A stretch of 64,000 bases of DNA from Burkholderiales bacterium GJ-E10. GTDB taxonomy: Bacteria; Pseudomonadota; Gammaproteobacteria; Burkholderiales; Burkholderiaceae_F. Each line of letters begins with the position of its first letter. Positions within the stretch are counted from its first letter, which is position 1. A program made the position numbers and the translations under genes. The notes below the pieces were generated by a model, which ran no database searches, was not told where the DNA came from, and saw nothing but the letters and a program-made list of their open reading frames with translations. Below are positions 48,700 through 58,089 of the stretch, one piece after another. Where the stretch lies: positions 2,623,700 through 2,687,699 of the forward strand of contig AP014683.1 of NCBI GenBank assembly GCA_000828975.1, in the 5' to 3' direction.

Positions 48700-51141
48700 T
48701 CAGGTCGCGGCCAAGGACCGTCCGGGCAGACTCGCCTCGAACTGTTCGATCGGCATCGGCCTGCCGAACAGGTACCCCTGGTAGCGCGCGCAACCCCAAT
48801 CGTCGAGATATTGCTTCTGCGACCGGGTTTCGACCCCTTCGGCGACCACCACCAGGTCGAGGATCTTCGCCATCGCGATGATGGTCTGGACGATCGCGCC
48901 CTCGCTCGTGTCGGGACCCAGTTCCTGCACGAAGGACTGGTCGATCTTCATGACGTTCAGCGGCAACTTGCGCAGATAGTTGAGCGACGAATACCCGGTG
49001 CCGAAATCGTCCAGTGCGAGACGGACACCGTATTGCCGAAGCGCCCGCATTGCGGCAATGACCGCTTCGGTGTCGTCCAGCAGGACGCTCTCCGTGATCT
49101 CCAGTTCGAGGCGCTGCGGATCGATCGCGTGCCGCGCCACGACCTTGCGGACCTGATCGACGAAGTCCGGCTGATGGAACTGCTTCGCGCTGACATTGAT
49201 CGCCAGCACGAGATCGCGCGTCTCGTCCCGTTCCTCCCAGCGTTTCACCTGGCGGCAGGCCGTGTCGAGAATCCACAATCCCGCAGGAATGATCAGTCCG
49301 GTTTCCTCGAGCAGCGGTATGAACTGGGCCGGGGGTACGATGCCCCGCGCCGGGTGGCACCACCGGATCAGCGCCTCGGCGCCCACCGGCTGGCCGCGGC
49401 GATCGACCTTGACCTGATAGTGCAGCGCGAACTCGTTCGCCTCGATCGCCCGCCGCAACTCCGCCTCGAGCGTCACCCGGGCGGTGATCGCTTCCTGAAC
49501 CTTCCGGTCGTAAAACTTCAGCGTATTGCGTCCGGATTTTTTCGCCTCGTACATGGCGATGTCGGCCTGTTTGAGCAATTCCTCCGGCGGCGCCCTGCCG
49601 TCTTGAAACAGGGTGACGCCGATCGACGGCGTGCACAGGAACCGGGACTCCGCCGACACGAACGGCACCGCCAGGGACCGGATGATCTTTTCCGCCACCG
49701 CAGCCGCGCGTTCCGATGCATCGGCTTGCGTTACGGCGAGGTTTTGCAGCATCACGATGAACTCGTCTCCGCCGAGACGCGCCACGGTATCGTCCTCGCG
49801 AACCTCCGATGCCAGGCGGTTTCCCACCTGCTGCAGCAGCCAGTCACCGACCGCGTGTCCGCGGGTGTCGTTGACGATCTTGAAATTGTCAAGATCGATG
49901 AACAGCAGCGCCCCGGCGCGCCCGGTTCGGGCGGCGGCGGCAAGCGCAACCTGCAGGCGGTCCATCAGCATGCGCCGGTTCGGCAGATTGGTCAGCGGAT
50001 CGTAGAGCACCAAGCGCTGGATTTCCTCCTCCGTCTTCTTGGTCGGCGTGATGTCGGACAAGGAGCCGACGTAATTCGTCACGCGTCCATCGCCGTCCTT
50101 CACTGCCGTGATCGTCAGGTGTTCGGCAAAGAGCTCGCCGTTCTTCCTGCGGTTCCACAGCTCTCCCGACCAATACCCGGAATCCTCGACTCCCTGCCAC
50201 AACGCCTTGTAGAAATCCGGGCTCTGGCGCCCGGAATGCAGAATTCGCGGATTCCTGCCGATCACCTCGGCTGCCGAATACCCGGTGATCCGGGTGAACG
50301 CGCCGTTCACCCGCAGGATGTTGGCGTTCTCGTCCGTGATCAGCATTCCCACCTGGGACTCGAACGCGGTGGCCGCGATCCGGACCTCCTGCTCCATGGT
50401 TTTGCGCGCGGCGATGTATCGGACATACGCGCAGTTGTACTCCTGGCCACCGTATCGAATGTAGTTGGCCGCAATCTCCACCGGGATGGTCTCGCCGCTG
50501 CGCGTGCGGTGGGTGGTTTCAAACGTCAACGATCCGTTTCGCTTCAGGTCCTCCCAGTGGCGCGGCCAACTCTCCTCGCGATAGTTGGGATCGAAGTCGC
50601 CGATGCGCATCGACAGCACCGCATCCCGCGCATAGCCAAGGGACTCGACGAACGCCTTGTTCACGTACACCAACCGGCCCCGCTCGTCGGAAATGCTGAC
50701 GCCCTCGGCCAGATGGTCGGTGATGAACTGCATCAGTTCCATTTCGCGCTGAACACGGAGCCGCTCGGTGATGTCCCGGGAGGAATTGAAGAGAACGAGA
50801 TCCCCGCCCAACCGCACCGGGCAGCCCGAAACCTCGACATCGAAAACGCTGCCGTCCTTGCGGCGATGCTTGGTCTGGAACTCGGAGCGACTGTCGGTGG
50901 ACAGCTGATCGGTTATGACTTGGATGATCTCCTGCCGGTCACGAAAATGCGCCTCCCATTGCAGGACGTTCATGCCGATGACTTCCTCGCGCGAATATCC
51001 CAGCATCCGGCAAAACGAATCGCTCGCCTCGATCACGTTTCCGTTCCGGTCGAGGATATGGATGCCGTCGCTGGCATTGCGCAGCAGGGGATCGGAATCG
51101 GCCTGACCCGGCGTGGGATCGAGGGGATGGCAGAAAGACAT
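48700..51141 (-). CDS. PAS-PAS-PAS-GGDEF-EAL c-di-GMP signalling protein
   Basis: This 813-aa protein has three PAS domains in tandem (residues about 18-135, 140-260 and 265-385). A GGDEF domain follows with intact LGGDEF (about 462), then an EAL domain with AEALIRW (about 589), the EITESVLLDD motif and the DDFGTGYSSLNYL motif (about 680-692). Both catalytic sets look complete, so it may both make and break cyclic di-GMP, with the PAS domains sensing redox, oxygen or ligands. No membrane helix. Start ATG 51141. Confidence 0.95.
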   Translation of the reverse strand: MSFCHPLDPTPGQADSDPLLRNASDGIHILDRNGNVIEASDSFCRMLGYSREEVIGMNVLQWEAHFRDRQEIIQVITDQLSTDSRSEFQTKHRRKDGSVFDVEVSGCPVRLGGDLVLFNSSRDITERLRVQREMELMQFITDHLAEGVSISDERGRLVYVNKAFVESLGYARDAVLSMRIGDFDPNYREESWPRHWEDLKRNGSLTFETTHRTRSGETIPVEIAANYIRYGGQEYNCAYVRYIAARKTMEQEVRIAATAFESQVGMLITDENANILRVNGAFTRITGYSAAEVIGRNPRILHSGRQSPDFYKALWQGVEDSGYWSGELWNRRKNGELFAEHLTITAVKDGDGRVTNYVGSLSDITPTKKTEEEIQRLVLYDPLTNLPNRRMLMDRLQVALAAAARTGRAGALLFIDLDNFKIVNDTRGHAVGDWLLQQVGNRLASEVREDDTVARLGGDEFIVMLQNLAVTQADASERAAAVAEKIIRSLAVPFVSAESRFLCTPSIGVTLFQDGRAPPEELLKQADIAMYEAKKSGRNTLKFYDRKVQEAITARVTLEAELRRAIEANEFALHYQVKVDRRGQPVGAEALIRWCHPARGIVPPAQFIPLLEETGLIIPAGLWILDTACRQVKRWEERDETRDLVLAINVSAKQFHQPDFVDQVRKVVARHAIDPQRLELEITESVLLDDTEAVIAAMRALRQYGVRLALDDFGTGYSSLNYLRKLPLNVMKIDQSFVQELGPDTSEGAIVQTIIAMAKILDLVVVAEGVETRSQKQYLDDWGCARYQGYLFGRPMPIEQFEASLPGRSLAAT

Positions 51142-51417
51142 CGGCTACCGTGAACAGTCGACTGGAATGGCTTGGCAACACCATACACGACGCAGGACGC
51201 CTCGTCCTGCAGGACGTTTATCGGATTTCTGGCGCGGGGTGATCACGATGAACAATCGGTCTTTTGATGTCGCTCAACAACGATCGGCGGCGCCGACGCA
51301 TCGCCGTCCGGACTCGTTCGCCGACGATCGATCGCACGCTGACTCCGGCGCTCCCTGCCGGAGAGTGTGCCGAAGTTCGGCGCGCAACGACGTGGCGGTT
51401 CCGGGTGCCGCGGCGCG
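51142..51417. other. intergenic region with small inverted repeat
   Basis: About 276 bp between two minus-strand genes, holding the promoter of the PAS-GGDEF-EAL gene. A 7-bp inverted repeat CTCCGGC/GCCGGAG lies at 51343-51349 and 51357-51363, without a T-run. No gene was found. Confidence 0.4.
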
Positions 51418-52791
51418 TCAAGTACCCGGAGCCACGACCGTGCGCTCCTCCTCGCGGTACAGATCGGACCGGGTCCACGGCACCGGCCATCGACCCTCGT
51501 CGTCGCCGCTTCCCCGGGTGGATGCGAGGATCTGGTAGACGCCGATCTCGCCGACGTCGAACAGCATGGCGCACGCCGCCATGTAGAGCCGCCAGACCCG
51601 GAACGCCGTCTCGCCGACGAGTTCGGTTGCCTCGTTCCGATGGGCCTCCAGGCGCCGCACCCAATGCCGCAGCGTATGGGCGTAGTGGGGGCGCAACCCT
51701 TCGACATCGTGGATTTCGAAACCGGCACGCTCCATGCCTCGCTGGATGTTGCTGAGGAGGTCCAGTTCGCCGTCGGGAAACACGTAGCGATTGACGAACC
51801 GCGCGCTGGCTTCGGGTTGCCATCCCTCCGTGTCGTGGGTGATTCCGTGGTTTAGGAACAGCCCGCGGGGATGCAGGACGCGGCGCACGGCGGCGTAGTA
51901 GCCGGGCAAGTTCGCCAGCCCGACATGCTCGAACATGCCGATGCTCGCCACCTTGTCGTATGCCGGGCGCTCCGGCAGATCGCGATAGTCGCAAAGAGAT
52001 ATGGCCGCGCGGTCTTGCAGTCCCTCGGCACGGATCCGGGAAACGGCGTAGTCGCACTGCCGTCTGCTCAACGTGATTCCATGCGCCTGCACGCCATACT
52101 CCCGGGCCGCCCATCGCACCAGCGCGCCCCAACCGCAACCGATGTCGAGGAATCGCTCGCCGGACTTGAGTCGCAGCTTGCGGCAGATGTGATCGAGCTT
52201 CTGCCGCTGCGCGGCTTCCAGGGAATCGTCCGGACGCTCGAAGTAGGCGCAGGAATATACGCGTTCGTCATCGAGCCACAGGCCGTAGAAGTCGTTCGAC
52301 AGGTCATAGTGGAAACGGATGGCCGCGTGGTCGGTGTCGCGCGAATGGCGATGGGAGAACCCGCTCGCGACGGGGGAACCGAATCCCGGCAAGGGCGCTC
52401 CTCGTGCCGGGATTCGGTTCTTCGAGCGGAACAAGAGTAATACGTCGCGCAACAGGGACAGTCTCTCCCGTGCCGTCAGTGAAACCGATTCGAGGTGGCG
52501 CTTGAGGCGCAGCGCGTCATACAGATCGCCCTCGACGTCGAGGACGCCGCGAAAATACGCGTCGGCGAGCGGCAGCGCGTCGCGCGCGGCGGCCAGGCTG
52601 CGCAGAATCCCGGGGTCGCGCAGAACCAGGGTGCATTCGGGATGCTGCGACAACGCGAGCGTCCTGCCGTCCCAAAGACGCAGGGCCGGCGGCCTCTCCA
52701 TGCCCGCAAACAGGCGGTGGAGAATGCGCAGCGCCGGCTCCGCATCCGGCCTCGGGCCATCCGCGGCACTCCACGTCGTGGTGTTCATCAT
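51418..52791 (-). CDS. cfa: cyclopropane-fatty-acyl-phospholipid synthase family methyltransferase
   Basis: This 457-aa protein has the CFA/Mycolic acid synthase layout: an N-terminal domain (residues about 20-140, with LALSQHPECTLVLRDP) and a C-terminal SAM-dependent methyltransferase domain. The SAM loop is LDIGCGWGALVRWAA (about 217-231), followed by ITLSRRQ, SIGMFEHVG and the PDGELDL segment. It methylates unsaturated acyl chains in membrane phospholipids. Start ATG 52791 (or the next ATG) follows GGAGG. It lies between cyclic di-GMP genes on the same strand, 152 bp from the HD-GYP gene. Confidence 0.9.
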   Translation of the reverse strand: MMNTTTWSAADGPRPDAEPALRILHRLFAGMERPPALRLWDGRTLALSQHPECTLVLRDPGILRSLAAARDALPLADAYFRGVLDVEGDLYDALRLKRHLESVSLTARERLSLLRDVLLLFRSKNRIPARGAPLPGFGSPVASGFSHRHSRDTDHAAIRFHYDLSNDFYGLWLDDERVYSCAYFERPDDSLEAAQRQKLDHICRKLRLKSGERFLDIGCGWGALVRWAAREYGVQAHGITLSRRQCDYAVSRIRAEGLQDRAAISLCDYRDLPERPAYDKVASIGMFEHVGLANLPGYYAAVRRVLHPRGLFLNHGITHDTEGWQPEASARFVNRYVFPDGELDLLSNIQRGMERAGFEIHDVEGLRPHYAHTLRHWVRRLEAHRNEATELVGETAFRVWRLYMAACAMLFDVGEIGVYQILASTRGSGDDEGRWPVPWTRSDLYREEERTVVAPGT

Positions 52792-52943
52792 GACGGCCTC
52801 CGGGGATCCGAAAACCTGGCCGCCCGATCATGCGCCGCCGCGAGCGCCGGGTTCAAGCGAAACCGTCCGATTCGTTGACGGCGGCCGGCCGCGGCATGAT
52901 CCCGCGAATCCGGGCGCCGACGCGGCTGAACGCGGCGCGGAGG

Positions 52944-54179
52944 TTACCGTTCGAGGCCGGCCCAGAGGTCGTCGGTATGGGCAAGCCCCCAGTCCTTGCC
53001 GTCCTCGATGCCGACGATCTTGTTCGTGCAACCCGGCGCGGCGAGATCGATCGCTTCGGGTTCGATCTGGGTCTTGTGGTGCGTGGAATAGAAAGCCTTG
53101 ACCAACGGGCGCAACAGAGGCCGCGCGCCGATGTCGACGACGACCGCGAGCCGGGTGCAGGCAAGGCGGACGATCGATCCGATCGGATAGATGCCGACCG
53201 TCTTGACGAATGCGCGGAACACGTTGGGGTCAAAGTGACCCTTCTGCCATTCGGCCATCCTGCGGATCGACTCGGCGGGCGACCAGCCGGCCTTGTAGGG
53301 GCGATTGGAGGTGATCGCGTCGTAGACGTCGCATACCGCCGCCATGCGGGCGATGGGGCTGATGTCATCACCGGCGAGCCCATCCGGGTAGCCGGTGCCG
53401 TCGATCTTCTCATGGTGATGCAGGCAGGCGTCGAGCACCGGCGGTTCGATGCCGCCCAGCGCAACCAACATGTCGTGGCCGAACCGCGGATGCGCCTTCA
53501 TCTGCGCAAATTCCGCATCGGTCAGCGCACCCGGCTTGTTGAGGATTTCCAGCGGAACCCGGGCCTTGCCCAGGTCATGCATCATGCCGGCGAGCCCCGC
53601 CTCCCGCACCGCACGCTCGTCGGCTCCGGTCTGGCGGGCCAGCGCGATCATCATTGCGCACACGGCCGCCGAATGCATGTAGGTGTAGTCGTCGGCGTGG
53701 CGGAGGCGGGACAGGCTGATCAGCGCACTTGCGTTCCGCGATACCGACGCGGAGATCTCGTCGACCAGGGTTTCGACGGCCCCGGTGTCGATCGCGCGAC
53801 CCATCCGGGCCTCGGTGAACATCGAAACCAGCGCCGGCTTGGCGCGATGCAGGATCGCTCGCGCCTCGGACAGTTCCTCGGTCAGGGACGTACGGGCCTT
53901 CCGCCGTGCGAGCGGTTCACGGGATGCGCGTCCGAGCTGCTGATCCACCTCGGCTTCCGCCTCTTCCACGCTCGCCGCAGGAGTGGGCGCATCGATGTCG
54001 GCACCCAGGTCGGTGTCGATCCACGCCTCCCCGATTCCGCTGTCGATGATGCGGCGAAGGACATCGTCGTTCTTGATCGGGAATCGCGAACGCCAGAACG
54101 GATGTTCCATCCAGGAGGCGCACAACTCGTCGATGAACATGCCGACCTTCAATTCGGCAACCGGCACACGCTTTCGCAT
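52944..54179 (-). CDS. DUF3391-HD-GYP cyclic di-GMP phosphodiesterase
   Basis: This 411-aa protein has an N-terminal DUF3391 region (MRKRVPVAELKVGMFIDEL..., residues 1-120) and an HD-GYP domain. The HD pair in MMHDLGKARVP lies near residue 200, and HHHEKIDGTGYPDGL (H-x-x-x-x-G-T-G-Y-P) near 262. The metal-binding His and Asp residues appear complete, so it should hydrolyse cyclic di-GMP. The following GGDEF gene is on the same strand, with 49 bp between this start and the other gene's region. No membrane helix. Confidence 0.94.
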   Translation of the reverse strand: MRKRVPVAELKVGMFIDELCASWMEHPFWRSRFPIKNDDVLRRIIDSGIGEAWIDTDLGADIDAPTPAASVEEAEAEVDQQLGRASREPLARRKARTSLTEELSEARAILHRAKPALVSMFTEARMGRAIDTGAVETLVDEISASVSRNASALISLSRLRHADDYTYMHSAAVCAMMIALARQTGADERAVREAGLAGMMHDLGKARVPLEILNKPGALTDAEFAQMKAHPRFGHDMLVALGGIEPPVLDACLHHHEKIDGTGYPDGLAGDDISPIARMAAVCDVYDAITSNRPYKAGWSPAESIRRMAEWQKGHFDPNVFRAFVKTVGIYPIGSIVRLACTRLAVVVDIGARPLLRPLVKAFYSTHHKTQIEPEAIDLAAPGCTNKIVGIEDGKDWGLAHTDDLWAGLER

Positions 54180-54228
54180 AATTTCTCCGGTCGAATTTTC
54201 CTGCCGTCGGCGCCCTTCGGCAACCCCG

Positions 54229-55263
54229 CTATGCGCAGGTCACCTGATTGCGTCCTTCCTGTTTCGATTGATACATGGCGCGGTCGGCGCGATTGACGAT
54301 CGCATCCGCATCATCGCCGGCATACGAACTGGCGACGCCGATCGACACCGTGATCGCGGGAAGCTGCAGGTTGTCGGTGCGACGCACCAGGCGCAGCGAG
54401 GCAACCTTCGTCCGGATCGCCTCGGCCACGATCATGGCCCGCTTTCCCGTCGTCTCCGGCAGGATCACCAGGAACTCTTCGCCGCCATAACGCACTGCGT
54501 GATCGGTCTTGCGGATGCAGCCGCGGATGGCTTGCGCAACGTTGCGGATCAGCGCATCTCCGACGGAATGACCGAAGCTGTCGTTGATCGCCTTGAAACG
54601 ATCGATGTCGACCATCAACACCGAAAACCCCTTGGTGGCACCAACCTGCAGCAGCGCCTCGAACTCGGCGTCCATGCCGCGCCGGTTGAGCAATCCGGTC
54701 AGCGGATCGACCATCGCGGCACGACGCTGCTCTTCCAGTTCGGCCCGCAACTGCTCGGCATCGGCCATCGCCGCCTCGAGCCGGGCCTGGAGCGCGCCCG
54801 CCCGCGCACAGGTCGATTCGGCCGCGGTCAGCAGCCGCTTTGCCGCGGCGAGCAGCACGTCGGGGGGGCCGCCGGGCGTGGCATCGATTTCCGCCACAGC
54901 CCGCCGTACCTCGGCGCTGAAATCGTCCGTCGACCGGCGAGCTTCGGAAATGTTGGCGGACACCGAGGTCAGGATCCTTTGCAGCGTATCCGACATGCTG
55001 TCGGACATCGCCCCGCCGCTGCCCAGGATGTGGTGGTCGTACAGATCCCGCCAGATCTTTTCCGGAACCGCCGTCCCCTGCTCGACGAACGGCTGCAGCG
55101 CGCCGCTGACCTCGCCATTGAGGCCGGCCAGATGGACGTACGCGATGGCGTAGGAAACCGGGACCGGACCCGTCTGCAGGTCTTTGAGCAGAGCAAGGGC
55201 GCGGGCGGAAAGGCGTTCCGCGTCGGGTGGCGCATCCGCGATCAAACGGACGTCGGTGAACAT
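54229..55263 (-). CDS. GGDEF diguanylate cyclase
   Basis: This 344-aa protein has an N-terminal helical region of about 180 residues with coiled-coil potential (AALQARLEAAMADAEQLRAELEEQ-like stretch near 155-180). A GGDEF domain follows with PLTGLLNRRG (about 186), DIDRFKAIND and intact YGGEEF (about 262). It synthesises cyclic di-GMP from two GTP. Start ATG 55263; a longer frame to 55488 has no support. It is likely transcribed upstream of the HD-GYP gene at 52944-54179, putting synthesis and hydrolysis genes together. Confidence 0.92.
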   Translation of the reverse strand: MFTDVRLIADAPPDAERLSARALALLKDLQTGPVPVSYAIAYVHLAGLNGEVSGALQPFVEQGTAVPEKIWRDLYDHHILGSGGAMSDSMSDTLQRILTSVSANISEARRSTDDFSAEVRRAVAEIDATPGGPPDVLLAAAKRLLTAAESTCARAGALQARLEAAMADAEQLRAELEEQRRAAMVDPLTGLLNRRGMDAEFEALLQVGATKGFSVLMVDIDRFKAINDSFGHSVGDALIRNVAQAIRGCIRKTDHAVRYGGEEFLVILPETTGKRAMIVAEAIRTKVASLRLVRRTDNLQLPAITVSIGVASSYAGDDADAIVNRADRAMYQSKQEGRNQVTCA

Positions 55264-55457
55264 GAATCGAATCAGCGAGTGAACGTTGCGGCGCAGGCTA
55301 CCAAAATGCCGGACCGTATGGGTTGATCTTACGAATCCAGCCCTGCCGGGAAAAGGGGATTTGGGCGGCGATCGCCACGCTATTTCCGCAATGGATCGCT
55401 GCCCGGCGGTCCCCGCACGCAGGGGCCCGGGATGAACCCCGGCCCCGGATGAACCCC

Positions 55458-56738
55458 CTAACGCAGATTGCCGGTGTGACCCAGGCAATACCGTCCGGGC
55501 TGGGGCCAGACCGTCAGGCCGTGCGGCTCCATCCCGACGCGGATCTGTCGCACGGCGCCGGTCGCGGTGTCGAAACGGTAGACGACGTCATCGAAGCGGC
55601 CGGACAGCCACAGAGCGCTTCCGTCGGCACTGACGTTGCCCATGTCGGGGCTGCCGCCGCCGGGAATCGGCCACTGCGCCACGATCTTCCCCGAAGCGAA
55701 GTCGATCACCGTCACGCCGCCCGCCCCATGGCGGGGGCCGTGGATGCGATGGGATCCGCGATTGGTCACATACAGGAACCGACCGTTCCGGCTCGGATAG
55801 AGACCATGGGTCCCGAGCCCCGTCCGGATGAAGCCGATTTCGCGGAATGCGTCGCCGTCGAGAACGTGCACCCCGTCGGCATCCATGTCGGCAACGTAGA
55901 ACCGCTTGCCGTCGGGCGCGATCCGGATGTCCTGCGGCATGCCATGCCGTCCCGTGAACGGCTCCATCGCGCTACGGTCGAGGGTATGGGCACCGGGGAT
56001 TTCCCGGAACCGGGTCCGCGGCATCGTCAGGACCAGATAGCCTGCCACCTTTTTGTGCACCAGGTCGATCTTGACGACGCTGCCGTTGAATTCGCAGGTG
56101 AAGATCGCATAGCGGCCGTCGATGGAGAAATCGGCGTGGTTGATTCCGTCGCACTTCGGCGCCGCGATGGAATATTGCAGAGCCAGCGTCCTCGGGTCAC
56201 GAAAATCGAGGCGACGGTGCGCCTCGGCGACGATGATGGCCGATGCACCGTCGGGGGTGAAATAGATGTTGTAGGGGTCGTCGACCGCGACGGCCTTGCC
56301 GGGCTTGCCCGTGCGCGGATCGATCGGCGTCAGGCTGCCGTCGTTGGTACCTTCCGCGTTGTTGGCGACCCACAGCGTGCGCAAGTCATAGGACGGCACG
56401 ATATGCTGCGGCGACAAGCCGACCTTGAACCGGTCGACCACCTTCATCGTGGCCGGATCGATCACGTATACGTCGTCGGACCGGATGTTGGGAACGTACA
56501 CCCGGGAAAGATCCTTGCGCACCGCGGGACTCAAATTCCCCGCGGCGATCTCGCTGTAGAGATTTTTCGGGTTCACGACCGGCGGCATCCCGGGGACCGT
56601 CTTCACCGCATCCGGATTCGCAGGCGCCGATGCACCGGAGACGCTGGTTGCCGCAAAAGCACCCGGAACCAGCGCAGTCAGCGCCAGCAGGGCCGCGCCG
56701 AACCGGAACCGGGGAAGAAATCGGGAAGAAGCGCGCAT
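55458..56738 (-). CDS. secreted YVTN-type beta-propeller protein
   Basis: This 426-aa protein has a Sec signal peptide (MRASSRFLPRFRFGAALLAL then TALVPGAFA, cleavage after AFA, about residue 29). It has beta-propeller repeats of YVTN/lactonase type: RVYVPNIRSDDVYVIDPATM, TLWVANNAEGTNDG, RYAIFTCEFNGSVVKIDL, RFYVADMDADGVHVLDG, RFLYVTNRGSHRIHG and ALWLSGRFDDVVYRFDT. Several are like the propellers next to quinoprotein or copper-dependent systems, but no cofactor ligand is clear. It is only distantly like the 25-32 kb lipoproteins. It follows neuC, and a hairpin covers its ribosome-binding site. Confidence 0.87.
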   Translation of the reverse strand: MRASSRFLPRFRFGAALLALTALVPGAFAATSVSGASAPANPDAVKTVPGMPPVVNPKNLYSEIAAGNLSPAVRKDLSRVYVPNIRSDDVYVIDPATMKVVDRFKVGLSPQHIVPSYDLRTLWVANNAEGTNDGSLTPIDPRTGKPGKAVAVDDPYNIYFTPDGASAIIVAEAHRRLDFRDPRTLALQYSIAAPKCDGINHADFSIDGRYAIFTCEFNGSVVKIDLVHKKVAGYLVLTMPRTRFREIPGAHTLDRSAMEPFTGRHGMPQDIRIAPDGKRFYVADMDADGVHVLDGDAFREIGFIRTGLGTHGLYPSRNGRFLYVTNRGSHRIHGPRHGAGGVTVIDFASGKIVAQWPIPGGGSPDMGNVSADGSALWLSGRFDDVVYRFDTATGAVRQIRVGMEPHGLTVWPQPGRYCLGHTGNLR

Positions 56739-56741
56739 TGC

Positions 56742-56780
56742 AACCTTTCGCACGATGACGTTTTCGTGGTGCGAAAGGTT
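56742..56780 (-). promoter_or_regulatory. 12-bp inverted repeat enclosing the ribosome site of the propeller gene
   Basis: Perfect arms AACCTTTCGCAC (56742-56753) and GTGCGAAAGGTT (56769-56780) with a 15-base spacer. On the minus-strand transcript the downstream arm contains GAAAGG, five bases before the start codon at 56738, so the folded RNA would hide the ribosome site. It could equally be a protein operator. There is no T-run, so it is not a typical terminator of neuC. Confidence 0.7.
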
Positions 56781-56796
56781 ACAGCAATCCGCAACC

Positions 56797-58089
56797 TCAA
56801 AAGAAATGGACCAGTTCCCCGGCAATCGGTGGCAGGGGGGCGGAACAGGAAGAAATGCCCGGGGCGAGCGGCGAAATCGCGCTGCCGTCCCACGGCCCGA
56901 TCGATCGGCGATCGCGGTTGCCGCGGGGATCGCGATAGTAGCGTTTGGTGCGGGGAGGCGGAAGACGAGCGATGACCTCGGCAATCCGTTCCCCGGAAAA
57001 CCCGGCGCCGTACAGATCGCTGCTGCCGTAGGTCTGGCGGATCTGCCGGCGCACCGCCTGGGTGATGGCCTCGCGTTCCCAGCCGCAATCCAGGACGTTG
57101 CGGGCGCGCTCGCGGCCATGCTGCCGGTCGCCGAGGTTGACGACCGGAGTGCCGAGATAGGCGCATTCGCGAATGCCGACACTGGAATTGCCGACCAGGC
57201 AGCGGCTCTGCTGCAGCAGACGCAGGAACAACCGGCCTTCCAGGTTGTTGATCCGCCATAGCGGCACCGTCGGGAATTCTCCTGCAAAGTCCGCCACCGC
57301 CCGACCCGCTGCGACGGAACCGGCATCGCTGTTCGGATCGAATGCCAGGACGGGAAGACCGACCGCCGCCACCGCCTCGATGGTCGTGCGCATGTGCCGG
57401 TAGGCGGCGGCATGCTCGGTGGTGTCGGCGTGCTGCAGCACCACCACGAAATCGCCATCCAGGGGGAAATCCTCCACCCCCTGCGCGGCCAGCTCCTGCT
57501 GCAGATCCGCCAACGGGATCCCGGTCGACGCGCGGGCCAGATCGATCGACGGGCACCCCGTGACGTAGATGGTCTCCGGATGTTCCCCCATGTCGATCAG
57601 GCGCTGTGCAGCATGGAAATTGGCCACCAGATGGACGTCCGACAGCTTCGTGACCGCGTGGCGTACGCGCTCATCGATGTTGCCGGTGATTTCGCCGCCC
57701 TGCACGTGGATCAGCGGAATGCCGAGATAGGAGGCCGCCACCGCAGTCCCCAGGGTTTCATAGCGGTCGGCGATCGTGACGACCCAGTCCGGGGCGTTTT
57801 CGGCCAGGTGACGCGCGGTGAACAGGATGGTGTGCGCCGTCGTTTCGGCCATGCGGATCGGCTCATTTCCCGGCACCAGGGTCTCCCCCTCGGCCACGAC
57901 GGAAAAGCCGTCGGCGCGGATGTGTTCGACCACCCGCCCATGGGGCGACGACAAGGCGGCACCGGAGCACAGACAGGCGATGTCGACCTTGCCCTGGTCG
58001 CGCAAGGCCCGGAGCGCGGTCCGGATGCGGGAGTAACTCGGGCGGGCCGTGATGGCCACGAGAATCTTCTTACGCGGATCGGACATCAT
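56797..58089 (-). CDS. neuC: UDP-N-acetylglucosamine 2-epimerase, hydrolysing (NeuC-like)
   Basis: This 430-aa protein of the UDP-GlcNAc 2-epimerase family (GT-B-like fold) has ITARPSYSRIRTAL at the N-terminus, VTIADRYETLGTAVAA near residue 105 and the HVQGGEITGNIDERVRHAVTKLSD segment near 130. It also has VLQHADTTEH, and GNSSVGIRECAYLGTPVVNLGDRQHGRE near 298. The hydrolysing (NeuC) subtype is suggested by pairing with neuB: it would release N-acetylmannosamine or a related sugar. It overlaps the neuB 3' end by 20 bp. The C-terminal 40 residues are atypical and Pro/Ser-rich. Start ATG 58089 (or 58086). Confidence 0.88.
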   Translation of the reverse strand: MMSDPRKKILVAITARPSYSRIRTALRALRDQGKVDIACLCSGAALSSPHGRVVEHIRADGFSVVAEGETLVPGNEPIRMAETTAHTILFTARHLAENAPDWVVTIADRYETLGTAVAASYLGIPLIHVQGGEITGNIDERVRHAVTKLSDVHLVANFHAAQRLIDMGEHPETIYVTGCPSIDLARASTGIPLADLQQELAAQGVEDFPLDGDFVVVLQHADTTEHAAAYRHMRTTIEAVAAVGLPVLAFDPNSDAGSVAAGRAVADFAGEFPTVPLWRINNLEGRLFLRLLQQSRCLVGNSSVGIRECAYLGTPVVNLGDRQHGRERARNVLDCGWEREAITQAVRRQIRQTYGSSDLYGAGFSGERIAEVIARLPPPRTKRYYRDPRGNRDRRSIGPWDGSAISPLAPGISSCSAPLPPIAGELVHFF

